The notes beneath the pieces are model-generated. The model searched no databases, was not told where the DNA came from, and worked only from the letters and a program-made list of their open reading frames with translations. The translations under genes and the position numbers were made by a program. A stretch of DNA of 64,000 bases from Neoechinorhynchus agilis (taxonomy: Eukaryota > Acanthocephala), in NCBI GenBank assembly GCA_051530055.1, contig CM121341.1:1860001-1924000 (forward strand). Reading direction: 5' to 3'. Every line of letters begins with the position of its first letter. Within the stretch, counting starts at the first letter, position 1. Positions 26,301 to 36,224 of the stretch are shown in pieces.

Positions 26301-28710
26301 TCGTTTTTTCTAAAGGTTTCATGTGAATGAATCGACATAAAAGCCGTTAATATCTCGTGTTGTTAAGAAGTTTGGGCCGATAACAAAAGACGCAACTTTG
26401 GGAACAAACTCAAATTTGTGTACAAAGGAATCGTTTGGTTTCGTTTTTTCTTAATGTTTCATGTGAATGAATCGACATAAAAGCGTTAATATCTCGTGTT
26501 GTTAAAAAGTTTGGGCCGATAACAAAAGACGCAACTTTAAGGAACAAACACAAATTTGTGTACAAAGGAATCGTTTGGTTTCGCTTTTTTCTAAAGGTTT
26601 CATGTAATTGAATCGACATAAAAGCGTTAATATCTCGTGTTGTTAAGAAGTTTGGGCCGATAACAAAAGACGGAACTTTAAGGAACAAAGAGAAATTTGT
26701 GTACAAAGGAATCGTTTGGTTTCGTTTTCTAAAGGTTTCATGTAAATGAATCGACATAAAAGCGTTAATATCTCGTGTTGTTAAGAAGTTTGGGCCGATA
26801 ACAAAAGACGGAACTTTAAGGAACAAACACAAATTTGTGTACAAAGGAATCGTTTGGTTCGTTTTTTTAAAGGTTTCATGTGAATGAATCGACATAAAAG
26901 CCTTAATATCTCGTGTTGTTAAGAAGTTTGGGCCGATAACAAAAGACGGAACTATAAGAAACAAAGAGAAATTTGTGTACAAAGGAATCGTTTGGTTTCG
27001 TTTTTTCTAAAGGTTTCATGTGAATGAATCGACATAAAAGCCGTTAATATCTCGTGTTGTTAAGAAGTTTGGGCCGATAACAAAAGACGGAACTTTAAGG
27101 AACAAACACAAATTTGTGTACAAAGGAGTCGTTTGGTTTCGTTTTTTCTAAAGGTTTCATGTGAATGAATCGACATAAAAGCCGTTAATATCTCGTGTTG
27201 TTAAGAAATTTGGGGCCGTTAACGAAAGACGGAACTTTAAGGAACAAACACAAATTTGTGTACAAAGGAATCGTTTGGTTTCGTTTTTTCTAAAGGTTTC
27301 ATGTAATTGAATCGACATAAAAGCGTTAATATCTCGTGTTGTTAAAAAATTTGGGCCGATAACAAAAGACGGAACTTTAAGGAACAAACACAAATTTGTG
27401 TACAAAGGAATCGTTTGGTTTCGTTTTTTCTTAATGTTTCATGTGAATGAATCGACATAAAAGCGTTAATATCTCGTGTTGTTAAGAAATTTGGGGCCGA
27501 TAACTAAAGACGGAACTTTAAGGAACAAACACAAATTTGTGTAAAAAGGAATCGTTTGGTTTCGTTTTTTCTTAATGTTTCATGTGAATGAATCGACATA
27601 AAAGCGTTAATATCTCGTGTTGTTAAGAAGTTTGGGCCGATAACAAAGGACGGAACTTTAAGGAACAAACACAAATTTGTGTACAAAGGAATCGTTTGGT
27701 TTCGCTTTTTTCTAAAGGTTTCATGTGAATGAATCGACATAAAAGCGTTAATATCTCGTGTTGTTAAGAAATTTGGGGCCGATAACTAAAGACGGAACTT
27801 TAAGGAACAAACACAAATTTGTGTAAAAAGGAATCGTTTGGTTTCGTTTTTTCTTAATGTTTCATGTGAATGAATCGACATAAAAGCGTTAATATCTCGT
27901 GTTGTTAAGAAATTTGGGGCCGATAACAAAAGACGGAACTTTAAGGAACAAACAAAAATTTGTGTACAAAGGAATCGTTTGGTTTCGTTTTTTCTAAAGG
28001 TTTCATGTAAATGAATCGACATAAAAGCGTTAATATCTCGTGTTGTTAAGAAGTTTGGGCCGATAACAAAAGACGGAACTTTAAGGAACAAAGAGAAATT
28101 TGTGTACAAAGGAATCGTTTGGTTTCGTTTTTTCTAAAGGTTTCATGTAAATGAATCGACATAAAAGCCGTTAATATCTCGTGTTGTTAAGAAGTTTGGG
28201 CCGATGTAAGACGAACTTTAGAACAAACACAAATCATTTGCGGGTCACAAAGAATCGTTTGTGGACATATTCGTTTTTCTAGTTTCATATGAATGAATCG
28301 TATCATAAAGCCGTTAGCTCTCGTTGTTGTTAGAAGGTTTTTAGGCCGATAACAAAAGACGAACTTTAGACAAACCTCAAATTTGTGTTAAAAGAATCAT
28401 TTTGGGCTCGTTTTTCTAAAGGTTTCATGTGAATGAATCGACATAAAAGCCGTTAATATCTCGTGTTGTTAAGAAGTTTGGGCCGATAACAAAAGACGGA
28501 ACTTTAAGGAACAAACTCAAATTTGTGTACAAAGGAATCGTTTGGTTTCGTTTTTTCTAAAGGTTTCATGTAAATGAATCGACATAAAAGCGTTAATATC
28601 TCGTGTTGTTAAAAAGTTTGGGCCGATAACAAAAGACGGAACTTTAAGGAACAAACACAAATTTGTGTACAAAGGAATCGTTTGGTTTCGTTTTTTCTAA
28701 AGGTTTCATG
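23391..28710. repeat. ~140-bp satellite array, about 38 copies
   Basis: The phrase TATCTCGTGTTGTTAA recurs every 139-142 bp with short indels; other constant parts are GACGGAACTTTAAGGAACAA and ACAAATTTGTGTACAAAGG. Many units are exactly 141 bp (3 x 47), so long minus-strand frames with a 47-residue period appear (for example 23588-24217 and 26410-26982). These are satellite shadows. Units at 28200-28400 are much more diverged. The array stops at a run of N, so its true length is unknown. Confidence 0.95.
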
Positions 28711-28733
28711 NNNNNNNNNNNNNNNNNNNNNNN
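28711..28733. other. Assembly gap (23 N)
   Basis: A run of N at the right end of the satellite. The gap length is probably arbitrary and the array may be longer in the genome. Confidence 0.99.
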
Positions 28734-28734
28734 T

Positions 28735-28795
28735 TCGCGAAACGTCTTTAATCGAAAAATCATTTACCGCGAATGTAGGCTAGACCAATGAACGT
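28735..28795. repeat. Half-copy of foldback family 1, right of the satellite
   Basis: Contains CGAAACGTCTTTAATCGAAA and CATTTACCGCGAATGTAG, close to the right arm of the foldback at 48046-48142. It is in direct, not inverted, orientation relative to the half-copy at 23270. Confidence 0.65.
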
Positions 28796-28799
28796 TCAA

Positions 28800-29858
28800 T
28801 CATGATGACTCTGCGTTTAAACGGTGATAGGCCCAATAAATTCAGTCCGGTGTCTATAAGCAACATGAGAATATTATTAAATTTTCTTTAATATAAATTT
28901 GTTTACATATGAACCTTTCAAAGGATCTTCAAATGTTATGTTTGTTCGACAGCTTTCTCGATTTTTAAAGCTCAGTCAGATTATCCAAATAAGAAGAAGA
29001 TTAGGCGGTTGCGAAAGAATACGCAAAGTTTTTGTGCCATCGCTGAAAGAATTTCCATCCATGAATTGGTTTAAAAAATGTTTTTATTGATTTATATTTC
29101 GTTAATCCTCCTCAAAGCGAGAATTATATTCATGATTTGATCGGTGTTTGCATAGAGCATCTTATCGTCCACATCAAATAACCTATAATTATTGATCCTT
29201 ATTTCAAAAGTATTCATGAAAGTGGAGATTAATTCCCAATATTTCGCCCATCTCTTATGACGTTACAACCTGAAGTCCGTCGAAATATTGTTCTAATAAC
29301 ATTAATCTCTATTTTCCCAATCACCAATAAAATCCGCCACCGAATGGTCTTTTAGGATCGAACTCCACTCTTATCGAAATTACATTCGCGGTATTAGATT
29401 AATAATTAGTGCCCATAATCGATTAGTGATCCGTACGTCATCAGCTTTAAACATACTTTAAATGCATTATTATTTAATTTTATACTATTTTTCATTGTGA
29501 GTGATTTGCAGAATTAGATATTTTTCAATTAAATTTTAATAAGAGAAAATTTCCCGGAATGATCCATAATGTGGATAAGGCTTTCGGAGCAACTGATTTA
29601 ATTTGTTGTTTTTATCTTCGCTTGGCAGAGAACTTTTTAATAGTTAGCAAACTGACGATAAACCCCAGTTTTTTTTATGCAGAATCACATTCGGGTGGAA
29701 AGATATTCTTGTTGAACGGATTAAACCTTGAGAAGTATTATTTTGTGGACAAAATCCACAGAACCCGAGCGGAGGGAGAGCTTCCATTTAGTGCCTTTTG
29801 AGATTAAACGATCGGGCTCTCGGAGAATCCGCACTTCAGCTTGTATCCGATATAGCAA
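28800..29858. other. Intergenic, nothing recognised
   Basis: AT-rich. Short frames at 28899-29090 and 29559-29801 have no recognisable features. No RNA gene is visible. Confidence 0.5.
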
Positions 29859-29859
29859 A

Positions 29860-30005
29860 GAGGTCGACGGCGATAAAAAAGGACCCGTGTGCGACAGCAT
29901 TCTTTAAACAAAACATCTCCCTTGCAGTACAACGAGGGAATGCTGCCAGAGTGAGGAAACCGCGGCTCCACAGAACATTATCTTTTAAAATTTGGAGTGT
30001 TTCTA
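29860..30005 (+). mobile_element. LINE 3'-end fragment
   Basis: Encodes AFFKQNISLAVQRGNAARV, the C-terminal signature also seen at 58.2 kb (FLAQKISIAVQRFNAASIL) and 33.66 kb (FLRQNIGLAIQRGNAASVF). It ends in the tail shared with 11096-11186 (CCACAGAACATTATCTTTT). Confidence 0.75.
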
Positions 30006-30302
30006 AATAGGAATTATACCCCTCATTTTTGTATTTGCGAAATATTAAATAAGACGAATACGTCTCGGGGTTTGAATCGCTCAACAAGAATATTATTATC
30101 ATTGCTTAATCGTTTACATTGCATGGTTAGCCCCGAATCCCTGTTTGAGGGTGGTAAAGGAATTAAAGATCCATTATCAGCGCTGAGTGGAGTAGAAAAC
30201 TGCCCTGATGACTCCCTCCTCCTCTTTGATCTTTATTGACTTCAACAAACATTGAGCATCCCACATTTCGATTTGATTTCAGATATAACATTAGACGAGG
30301 CA

Positions 30303-31148
30303 ATGTCGTCGGATGACCGTAAAAATTTCGATATCGACCAAGCGCTTCGTCAAATAGAAGACGACATGACATCGCGTAACTCATCATTTTACCGTCCTCC
30401 TCGGACATTATCTCAAAGTGTCCTAGCGGCTGCATCTCAATCATCGGTCCGGCCTATCTCAAGCATTCACGAATCTGGTGCTTATCTGTACCACAAACCA
30501 AGAGTAGTTCTAAAGGTAATGGATTCGCCTACATCGTCAGTGATCTGCAATCATGCAGAACTTCAATCTTCTTCTGCATTTTTCTCTGCTGTGTCCAGAA
30601 ACGAACTTCCCGGAATATCCGTGCAAGGGATGTCCTCAAATGCATCCATACAGAAGGTTATCCAGAACGGTATGCCAAAACTATTGTATTCGTCTTATTG
30701 GCTTTTTTATGTGTTTCGTTTAGATATGGACGCGGCTCGCAGAATGAAAATGAAGGAACGGGGGAGAAAGAGGAAATTTGTGAGATCCGCTGGTGGTGAG
30801 GTGTGGGAAGATGAAACTCTTCAAGATTGGGATCCGGATGATTTCCGCTTGTTTTGTGGCGATCTTGGAAATGAAGTCAACGATGACACACTGTCTAACG
30901 CGTTCAAACGATATCCTTCATTCCAGAGAGCAAAGGTTATCCGGGACAAACGAACTGGAAAGACACGCGGGTTCGGATTTGTTTCCTTTCATGATTCACA
31001 AGACTTTATTAAGGCTATGAGGGAGGTGAACGGGAAATACGTTGGAAATCGACCAATAAAATTGAGAAAGAGCAATTGGAGAGATCGTAATATCGAAGTT
31101 GTTAAGAAAAAAGAAAAAGAGAAGGCGATTTTTATCACCAGACGATAG
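30303..31148 (+). CDS. RBM42: RBM42-like RNA-binding protein
   Basis: RBM42 is a nuclear RRM protein associated with splicing and with hnRNP K. The start is taken as the ATG at 30303 (MSSDDRKNF); the frame is open upstream to 30252 only through a TTG, and an upstream exon is possible. The basic stretch and the WEDETLQDWDPDDFRLFCGD segment lead into one C-terminal RRM. The RNP1-like motif is GKTRGFGFVSF, and NGKYVGNRPIKLRKS is almost the vertebrate text. A likely 54-nt intron (30670-30723; GTATGC ... TTTAG) has a length divisible by three and no stop, so the frame reads through it; the hydrophobic residues it would encode are absent from known RBM42. At about 263 residues after splicing it is shorter than the human protein, mainly in the proline-rich N-terminal half. 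Confidence 0.92.
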   Translation: MSSDDRKNFDIDQALRQIEDDMTSRNSSFYRPPRTLSQSVLAAASQSSVRPISSIHESGAYLYHKPRVVLKVMDSPTSSVICNHAELQSSSAFFSAVSRNELPGISVQGMSSNASIQKVIQNGMPKLLYSSYWLFYVFRLDMDAARRMKMKERGRKRKFVRSAGGEVWEDETLQDWDPDDFRLFCGDLGNEVNDDTLSNAFKRYPSFQRAKVIRDKRTGKTRGFGFVSFHDSQDFIKAMREVNGKYVGNRPIKLRKSNWRDRNIEVVKKKEKEKAIFITRR

Positions 31149-31355
31149 CAAAGTTGTTTGGTAATAAAATTAAAGTTTTTTTCTTCATTCGAGAGATTTT
31201 CGATCGTCCCATGAAGAATTAAAATCCAAAAAGCGATCGAAACATGAATCAAGACCTTTTAAGTGATTGCGATCATTTGGGAGAACAACCAATTAAAAAC
31301 AGCGGTGAACTAACCAGATTCGCCCTTAAAGTTGGTTATTTTATGAAGCGTACAA

Positions 31356-31615
31356 AAATTAAAATGATTTTAAAAACTCCGATTGGTTTCGAAGCCACAC
31401 AATCTTGTGCGTGTTGATCGGCACAAGATTGTGTTTAATAGTTTCAGATCTTGAAAATTTTTGGCCTTTTTGTTAGCCTTCTTAAGTCAATTGTTTGCAA
31501 GTGTTTACGGCATTAGACGAAAAGGCCGAAATTTTTTCAAGATAACTCTATTTTCTGAATCAAACATCGCTAATTGAAACTGACAAGATTGTGTTCCTTC
31601 GATACCAATCGGATT
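31356..31615. repeat. Nested foldback DNA (families 2 and 4)
   Basis: The outer ends match family 2 (AAAATGATTTTAAAAACTCC and CAATCTTGTGC on the left; AAGATTGTG with ATCGGATTTTAATTTTT on the right). Inside is a decayed family-4 foldback (AGTTTCAGATCTTGAAAA, GGCCTTTTTGTTAGCC, then GAAAAGGCCGAAA and ATCGCTAATTGAAACT). This looks like one element inserted in another. Confidence 0.65.
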
Positions 31616-31659
31616 TTAATTTTTCCTCGCTACAAAACAACGAACATTATGAACCCCCT

Positions 31660-33555
31660 AGTTTTATAGCGAATTATAGATAATTTTCGGCCTTTACGTA
31701 TGCTTTCTTCGGTCTATTGTTTTGTGAGGAAAATACAAGTTACAACGGCCTACGCGGAGGCCGAAAATTATCAAATAATTGAAAAATGATGAACGCTCAA
31801 TCTGCGGATACAACCGGATAAACGAAATTGAGTGCTTCCATTTTAGATAGACTGAAGAAGGCCTACGCGAAGGCCTAAAATTATCAAATAAATCAATTAT
31901 TAGAATTCGCTATAAAAAAGTTAAAATGATGGACGCTCAATCGGTGGATACCACCGGATAAACGAAATTGAGTGCTTCCATTTTAGATGACTGAAGAAGG
32001 CCTACGCGAAGACTTAAAATTATCAAATAAATCAATTATTTGATAATTCGCTATAAAAAAGTTAAAATGATGAACGCTCAATCGGTGGATACCACCGGAT
32101 AAACGAAATTGAGTGCTTCCATTTTAGATTGACTGAAGGAGGCCTACGCGAAGGCCTAAAATTATCAAATCAATCAATTATTAGAATTCGCTATAAAAAA
32201 GTTAAAATGATGAACGCTCAATCGGTGGATACCACCGGATAAACGAAATTGAGTGCTTCCATTTTAGATTGACTGAAGAAGGCCGAAGATTATCAAATAA
32301 ATCAATTATTAGAATTCGCTATAAAAAAGTTAAAATGATGAACGCTCAATCTGCGGATACCACCGGATAAACGAAATTGAGTGCTTCCATTTTAGATTGA
32401 CTGAAGGAGGCCTACGCGAGGGCCTAAAATTATCAAATCAATCAATTATTAGAATTCGCTATAAAAAAGTTAAAATGATGAACGCTCAATCGGCGGATAC
32501 CACCGGATAAACGAAATTGAGTGCTTCCATTTTAGATTGACTGAAGAAGGCCGAAGATTATCAAATCAATCAATTATTAGAATTCGCTATAAAAAAGTTA
32601 AAATGATGAACGCTCAATCGGTGGATACCACCGGATAAACGAAATTGAGTGCTTCCATTTTAGATTGACTGAAGAAGGCCTACGCGAAGGCCTAAAATTA
32701 TCAAATAAATCAATTATTAGAATTCGCTATAAAAAAGTTAAAATGATGAACGCTCAATCGGCGGATACCACCGGATAAACGAAATTGAGTGCTTCATTTT
32801 AGATTGACTGAAGAAGGCCGAAGATTATCAAATAATCAATTATTAGAATTCGCTATAAAAAAGTTAAAATGATGAACGCTCAATCGGCGGATACCACCGG
32901 ATAAACGAAATTGAGTGCTTCCATTTTAGATTGACTGAAGAAGGCCTACGCGAAGGCTTAAAATTATCAAATAAATCAATTATTAGAATTCGCTATAAAA
33001 AAGTTAAAATGATGAACGCTCAATCGGTGGATACCACCGGATAAACGAAATTGAGTGCTTCCATTTTAGATTGACTGAAGAAGGCCTACGCGAAGGCTTA
33101 AAATTATCAAATAAATCAATTATTAGAATTCGCTATAAAAAAGTTAAAATGATGAACGCTCAATCGGTGGATACCACCGGATAAACGAAATTGAGTGCTT
33201 CCATTTTAGATTGACTGAAGAAGGCCTACGCGAAGGCCTAAAATTATCAAATAAATCAATTATTTGAATTCGCTATAAAAAAGTTAAAATGATGAACGCT
33301 CAATCGGTGGATACCACCGGATAAACGAAATTGAGTGCTTCCATTTTAGATTGACTGAAGAAGGCCTACGCGAGGGCCTAAAATTATCAAATCAATCAAT
33401 TATTAGAATTCGCTATAAAAAAGTTAAAATGATGAACGTTCAATCGGCGGATACCACCGGATAAACGAAATTGAGTGCTTCCATTTTAGATTGACTGAAG
33501 AAGGCCTACGCGAAGGCTAAAAATTATCCATTATTACAATCTCCACTATAAAAGG
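31660..33555. repeat. ~145-bp satellite array enclosed by inverted ends
   Basis: About 13 units with AATGATGAACGCTCAATCGG, CCACCGGATAAACGAAATTG and GATTGACTGAAGAAGGCC. Most units are ~145 bp; a subset is ~125 bp because the CTACGCGAAGGCC part is missing. The left end (31665-31722, TTTTATAGCGAATTATAGAT then AATTTTCGGCCTTTACG) is the reverse complement of the unit end and of the right terminus (33497-33552). The array thus sits between terminal inverted repeats and shares its core with foldback family 4. Confidence 0.9.
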
Positions 33556-33574
33556 GTACCTTTGGAGTGGAGAC

Positions 33575-33750
33575 TCTTGGTGTGCTCGGTAGCTCGGCCC
33601 TTAGATTTACGAAGGAGTTATCGAGTAGACTCCAGGCCAGCTGGTGCCTTCCTACGCCAAAACATTGGTCTCGCAATCCAAAGAGGAAACGCAGCGAGTG
33701 TGTTCGCGACCACTGAGGCGATGCCTCTTCTTCGTGGACGGTGGTGATTG
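33575..33750 (+). mobile_element. LINE 3'-end fragment
   Basis: Encodes FLRQNIGLAIQRGNAASVF, the C-terminal signature of the LINE family in this window. It is immediately 5' of the ANP32 gene, within about 160 bp of its start codon. Confidence 0.7.
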
Positions 33751-33906
33751 TTTAAACGTTTTGTTGTTGTGTGCAGTTAAAAAGATGAACATGTTTACAA
33801 CAAACTAAATAAACAGTTACGTCACGCACGTTGCATTCTTCCGTATCGACTTGTTGCGTCTACGACCGTTATTAGAGCTGCCTCATTTATTTACACAAAA
33901 CAATAT

Positions 33907-34813
33907 ATGCCGTGTTCGCCGCCGATGAAACAGGATTCATTTGACCAAAGAATCGCTCGAGCGATAGGGGCCGCTGGATCAGTCGATCAGGTAAGATGAC
34001 GTGTGTGTTTTTGTTTTGCGCTTAAAATGCAGCGAATCGTCTTTCTAAGGTTCGAGAGCTCATTTTGGATGGTGCTCGTAGTCAGACGCTTACTAGTCTG
34101 AATCCCGGACTCACATCATTGTTCTACCTAAGCATGAACGGAGTTGGTCTTTCGTCTTTTGAAGGTATGCCAAAACTGGAATGTTTAAAGGAGCTCGCAG
34201 CCAGTGACAATCGTGTTTCGGGTGGTTTGGAACACTTGGTCGAAGCATGTCCGAACCTAGCAAGGTTGGATCTTAGTGGCAATCGACTTCGAGAATTCAG
34301 CGATTTGACTTGTTTGAAACAGTTAAAAGATCTTATAGTTCTCGACCTCTTCAAATGCCCCGTTTCAGAGCACCCAGAGTTTAGGAAATCGGTGTTTGAA
34401 ATGTTGCCGAATCTCAAGATGCTAGATGGCAGAAATGAGGATAACGAGGAATGCGATGAAAGTGAAGATGATTATTCCGGAGAAAGCGAATTCAATGTGG
34501 AATTTAAGTGGTGGTGGTGGTGGATGCGACCACTTAAATTGTACATTTTGTAAATGTATCAAGTAGCGACGATGACGACGACGATGATGAGTTGAGTGAA
34601 CCGGTAGTGCTGACTTTGTCTTCATCGGATGAAGAAATCCCAGCCAATGCTGTATTGGAAGATGGAGAAGTCCAAGATTCCAAAACAAGGAAGAGACATT
34701 TAGAAAACGATGCCAACGGTGGTAATAATGATGTTAAACGCTTCAATCGAGTGGTAAGTGACGAAAGTTCCAGTGCCAAAGGAGAGGAGCATAACGATAG
34801 CGATTCCTCATAG
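33907..34813 (+). CDS. ANP32: ANP32 family leucine-rich acidic nuclear phosphoprotein
   Basis: ANP32 proteins are nuclear histone chaperones and PP2A inhibitors. Exons with matched phases: 33907-33990 (ATG at 33907; a second in-frame ATG at 33925), 34050-34507 and 34564-34813. Introns are 59 and 56 nt, GT-AG. The LRR part reads VRELILDGARSQTLTSL, then DNRVSGGLEHLVEACPNLAR, LDLSGNRLREF and VLDLFKCPVSEHPEFR, with the LRR cap VFEMLPNLKMLDG. The C-terminal tail is acidic (a run of Asp after the last splice; SSSDEE) with a KTRKRHLE-like basic patch, as in the family. About 263 residues, the usual size. The GTGGTGGTGG stretch at 34508 is intronic. Confidence 0.93.
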
Positions 34814-36224
34814 GAGAGAACCTCTTGGATGCGGCGTGTGTAGAGTTTTTAAAACTACGGAAAAAACAAGATTGATTTTGAAGATCTATCGGGGTTTTAT
34901 GCAACAAAAATAAAACGTGGCCTCATCAGAAAAATAACCAACCCAAAAAAAATATTGGCGGAGAGCAATTATTTATCGGGTTAACACTCCTTAATAACAC
35001 ACTTCTAATCAATAAAATATCGTTTAAAATACTCAATAATGAAACGTCTCGTTAAATCGGATCATTAAAGAAATTGGATCGTAAACTTTATAAGAGCCAA
35101 AATGTCCGCTGGCGCGCAACTTCGGTTTATTCTCGACAAAACACCAATGATTTTTTTAACAAAAACGTATTCCTGAACCAAGAAAAACTCGAGGTCTTAC
35201 TCATCTTTTTAGAGAAAAACGTATAAAATAGCGAACATTAAGTCCTGAACGAAGAAAAACTCGAGGTCTTCCACAACGGTCTTACCCGATAACGTCTTTA
35301 ATGAGAAATTCTTTACTGGATGAAGACTTCAATAAAATATATGCTTTTGCCAGCCAACTCATCTTTTTAGAGAAAAACGTATAAAATTGCAAGCATTGAG
35401 TCTTGGACGAAGAAAAACTCGAGATCTACCACGACGGTCTTTTAATGGGTGAAGAATTAAACAATAATTCCAATCATTGTCCTCGGTACCTCAATTATCA
35501 ACATTTTGAAAATGACGTGTTCTTTGCCTTTTAAGTTTTAATAAATCTTTTTCTTAGAAATTTCTTTTGAAATTCATTCTTCTTTGACATTTCATACTTG
35601 CTTGTTTAAGTGCAATCTTCTCTAATAAAACTGCGGAACTTCTGTTTGATTTCGATTTCAGCTCGATTTTTTATTCCAAGACCGAAAGCGTGATTATCGC
35701 AAATGAAATTTTCAGCAAGGGCGTTAAGAAATTCGGCTTATTGAAATTCACTCAGGCATTTTTCATTTAGAATATCTTAAAAACATTTTTGGACATAGAG
35801 TGATTTGTTACTTTGTAATTTGATTTCAGACTCATTAAAAGTTGCCGGTGGATAACTATAAATCCTGAGAGTTTTTATAGCTTTTATTTCCATGTGATAT
35901 TGTTTTTAGCCACAAATATCTTCGATATTTACAAGCTCTAAATCAATTCCCCAATGAAACTTGCAAACATATTTGGATGTGAAAAATTATATTCTTAAAT
36001 TCCATTTATCGTGTAGATTTCATCAAGAATTTTTGAAATGAAAGGCTTTCTGAAACACAAATTTTTTCATTCTTTGATCTATCATAATAATTTATTCTTA
36101 TTCATCATGAGAATGCGTAGATAGTTGCGACTACGACCAAAAGCTCCTTGAATATCATGAACAATATTTTATCCTAGGTCAATCGTCTCTTAAACATGGG
36201 TAAAATCAGTGATGATTGATAACA
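34814..36224. other. Intergenic with short tandem duplications
   Basis: No gene seen. At 35130-35460 there are about three diverged copies of a block with AGAAAAACTCGAGGTCTT and CTTTTTAGAGAAAAACGTAT, spaced ~80-160 bp, plus a family-1 half foldback (TAACGTCTTTAATGAGAAA) at 35288. The rest is AT-rich flank of the two convergent genes. Confidence 0.55.

Noticed and set aside
23588-28109. Long minus-strand repetitive frames with SIHSHETFRKNETKR and similar text
   Set aside because: They follow the ~140-bp satellite period and start and stop with its indels; no independent sign of coding.
23391-28710. CRISPR-like array
   Set aside because: Units are tandem with no unique spacers; this is satellite DNA in an animal genome.
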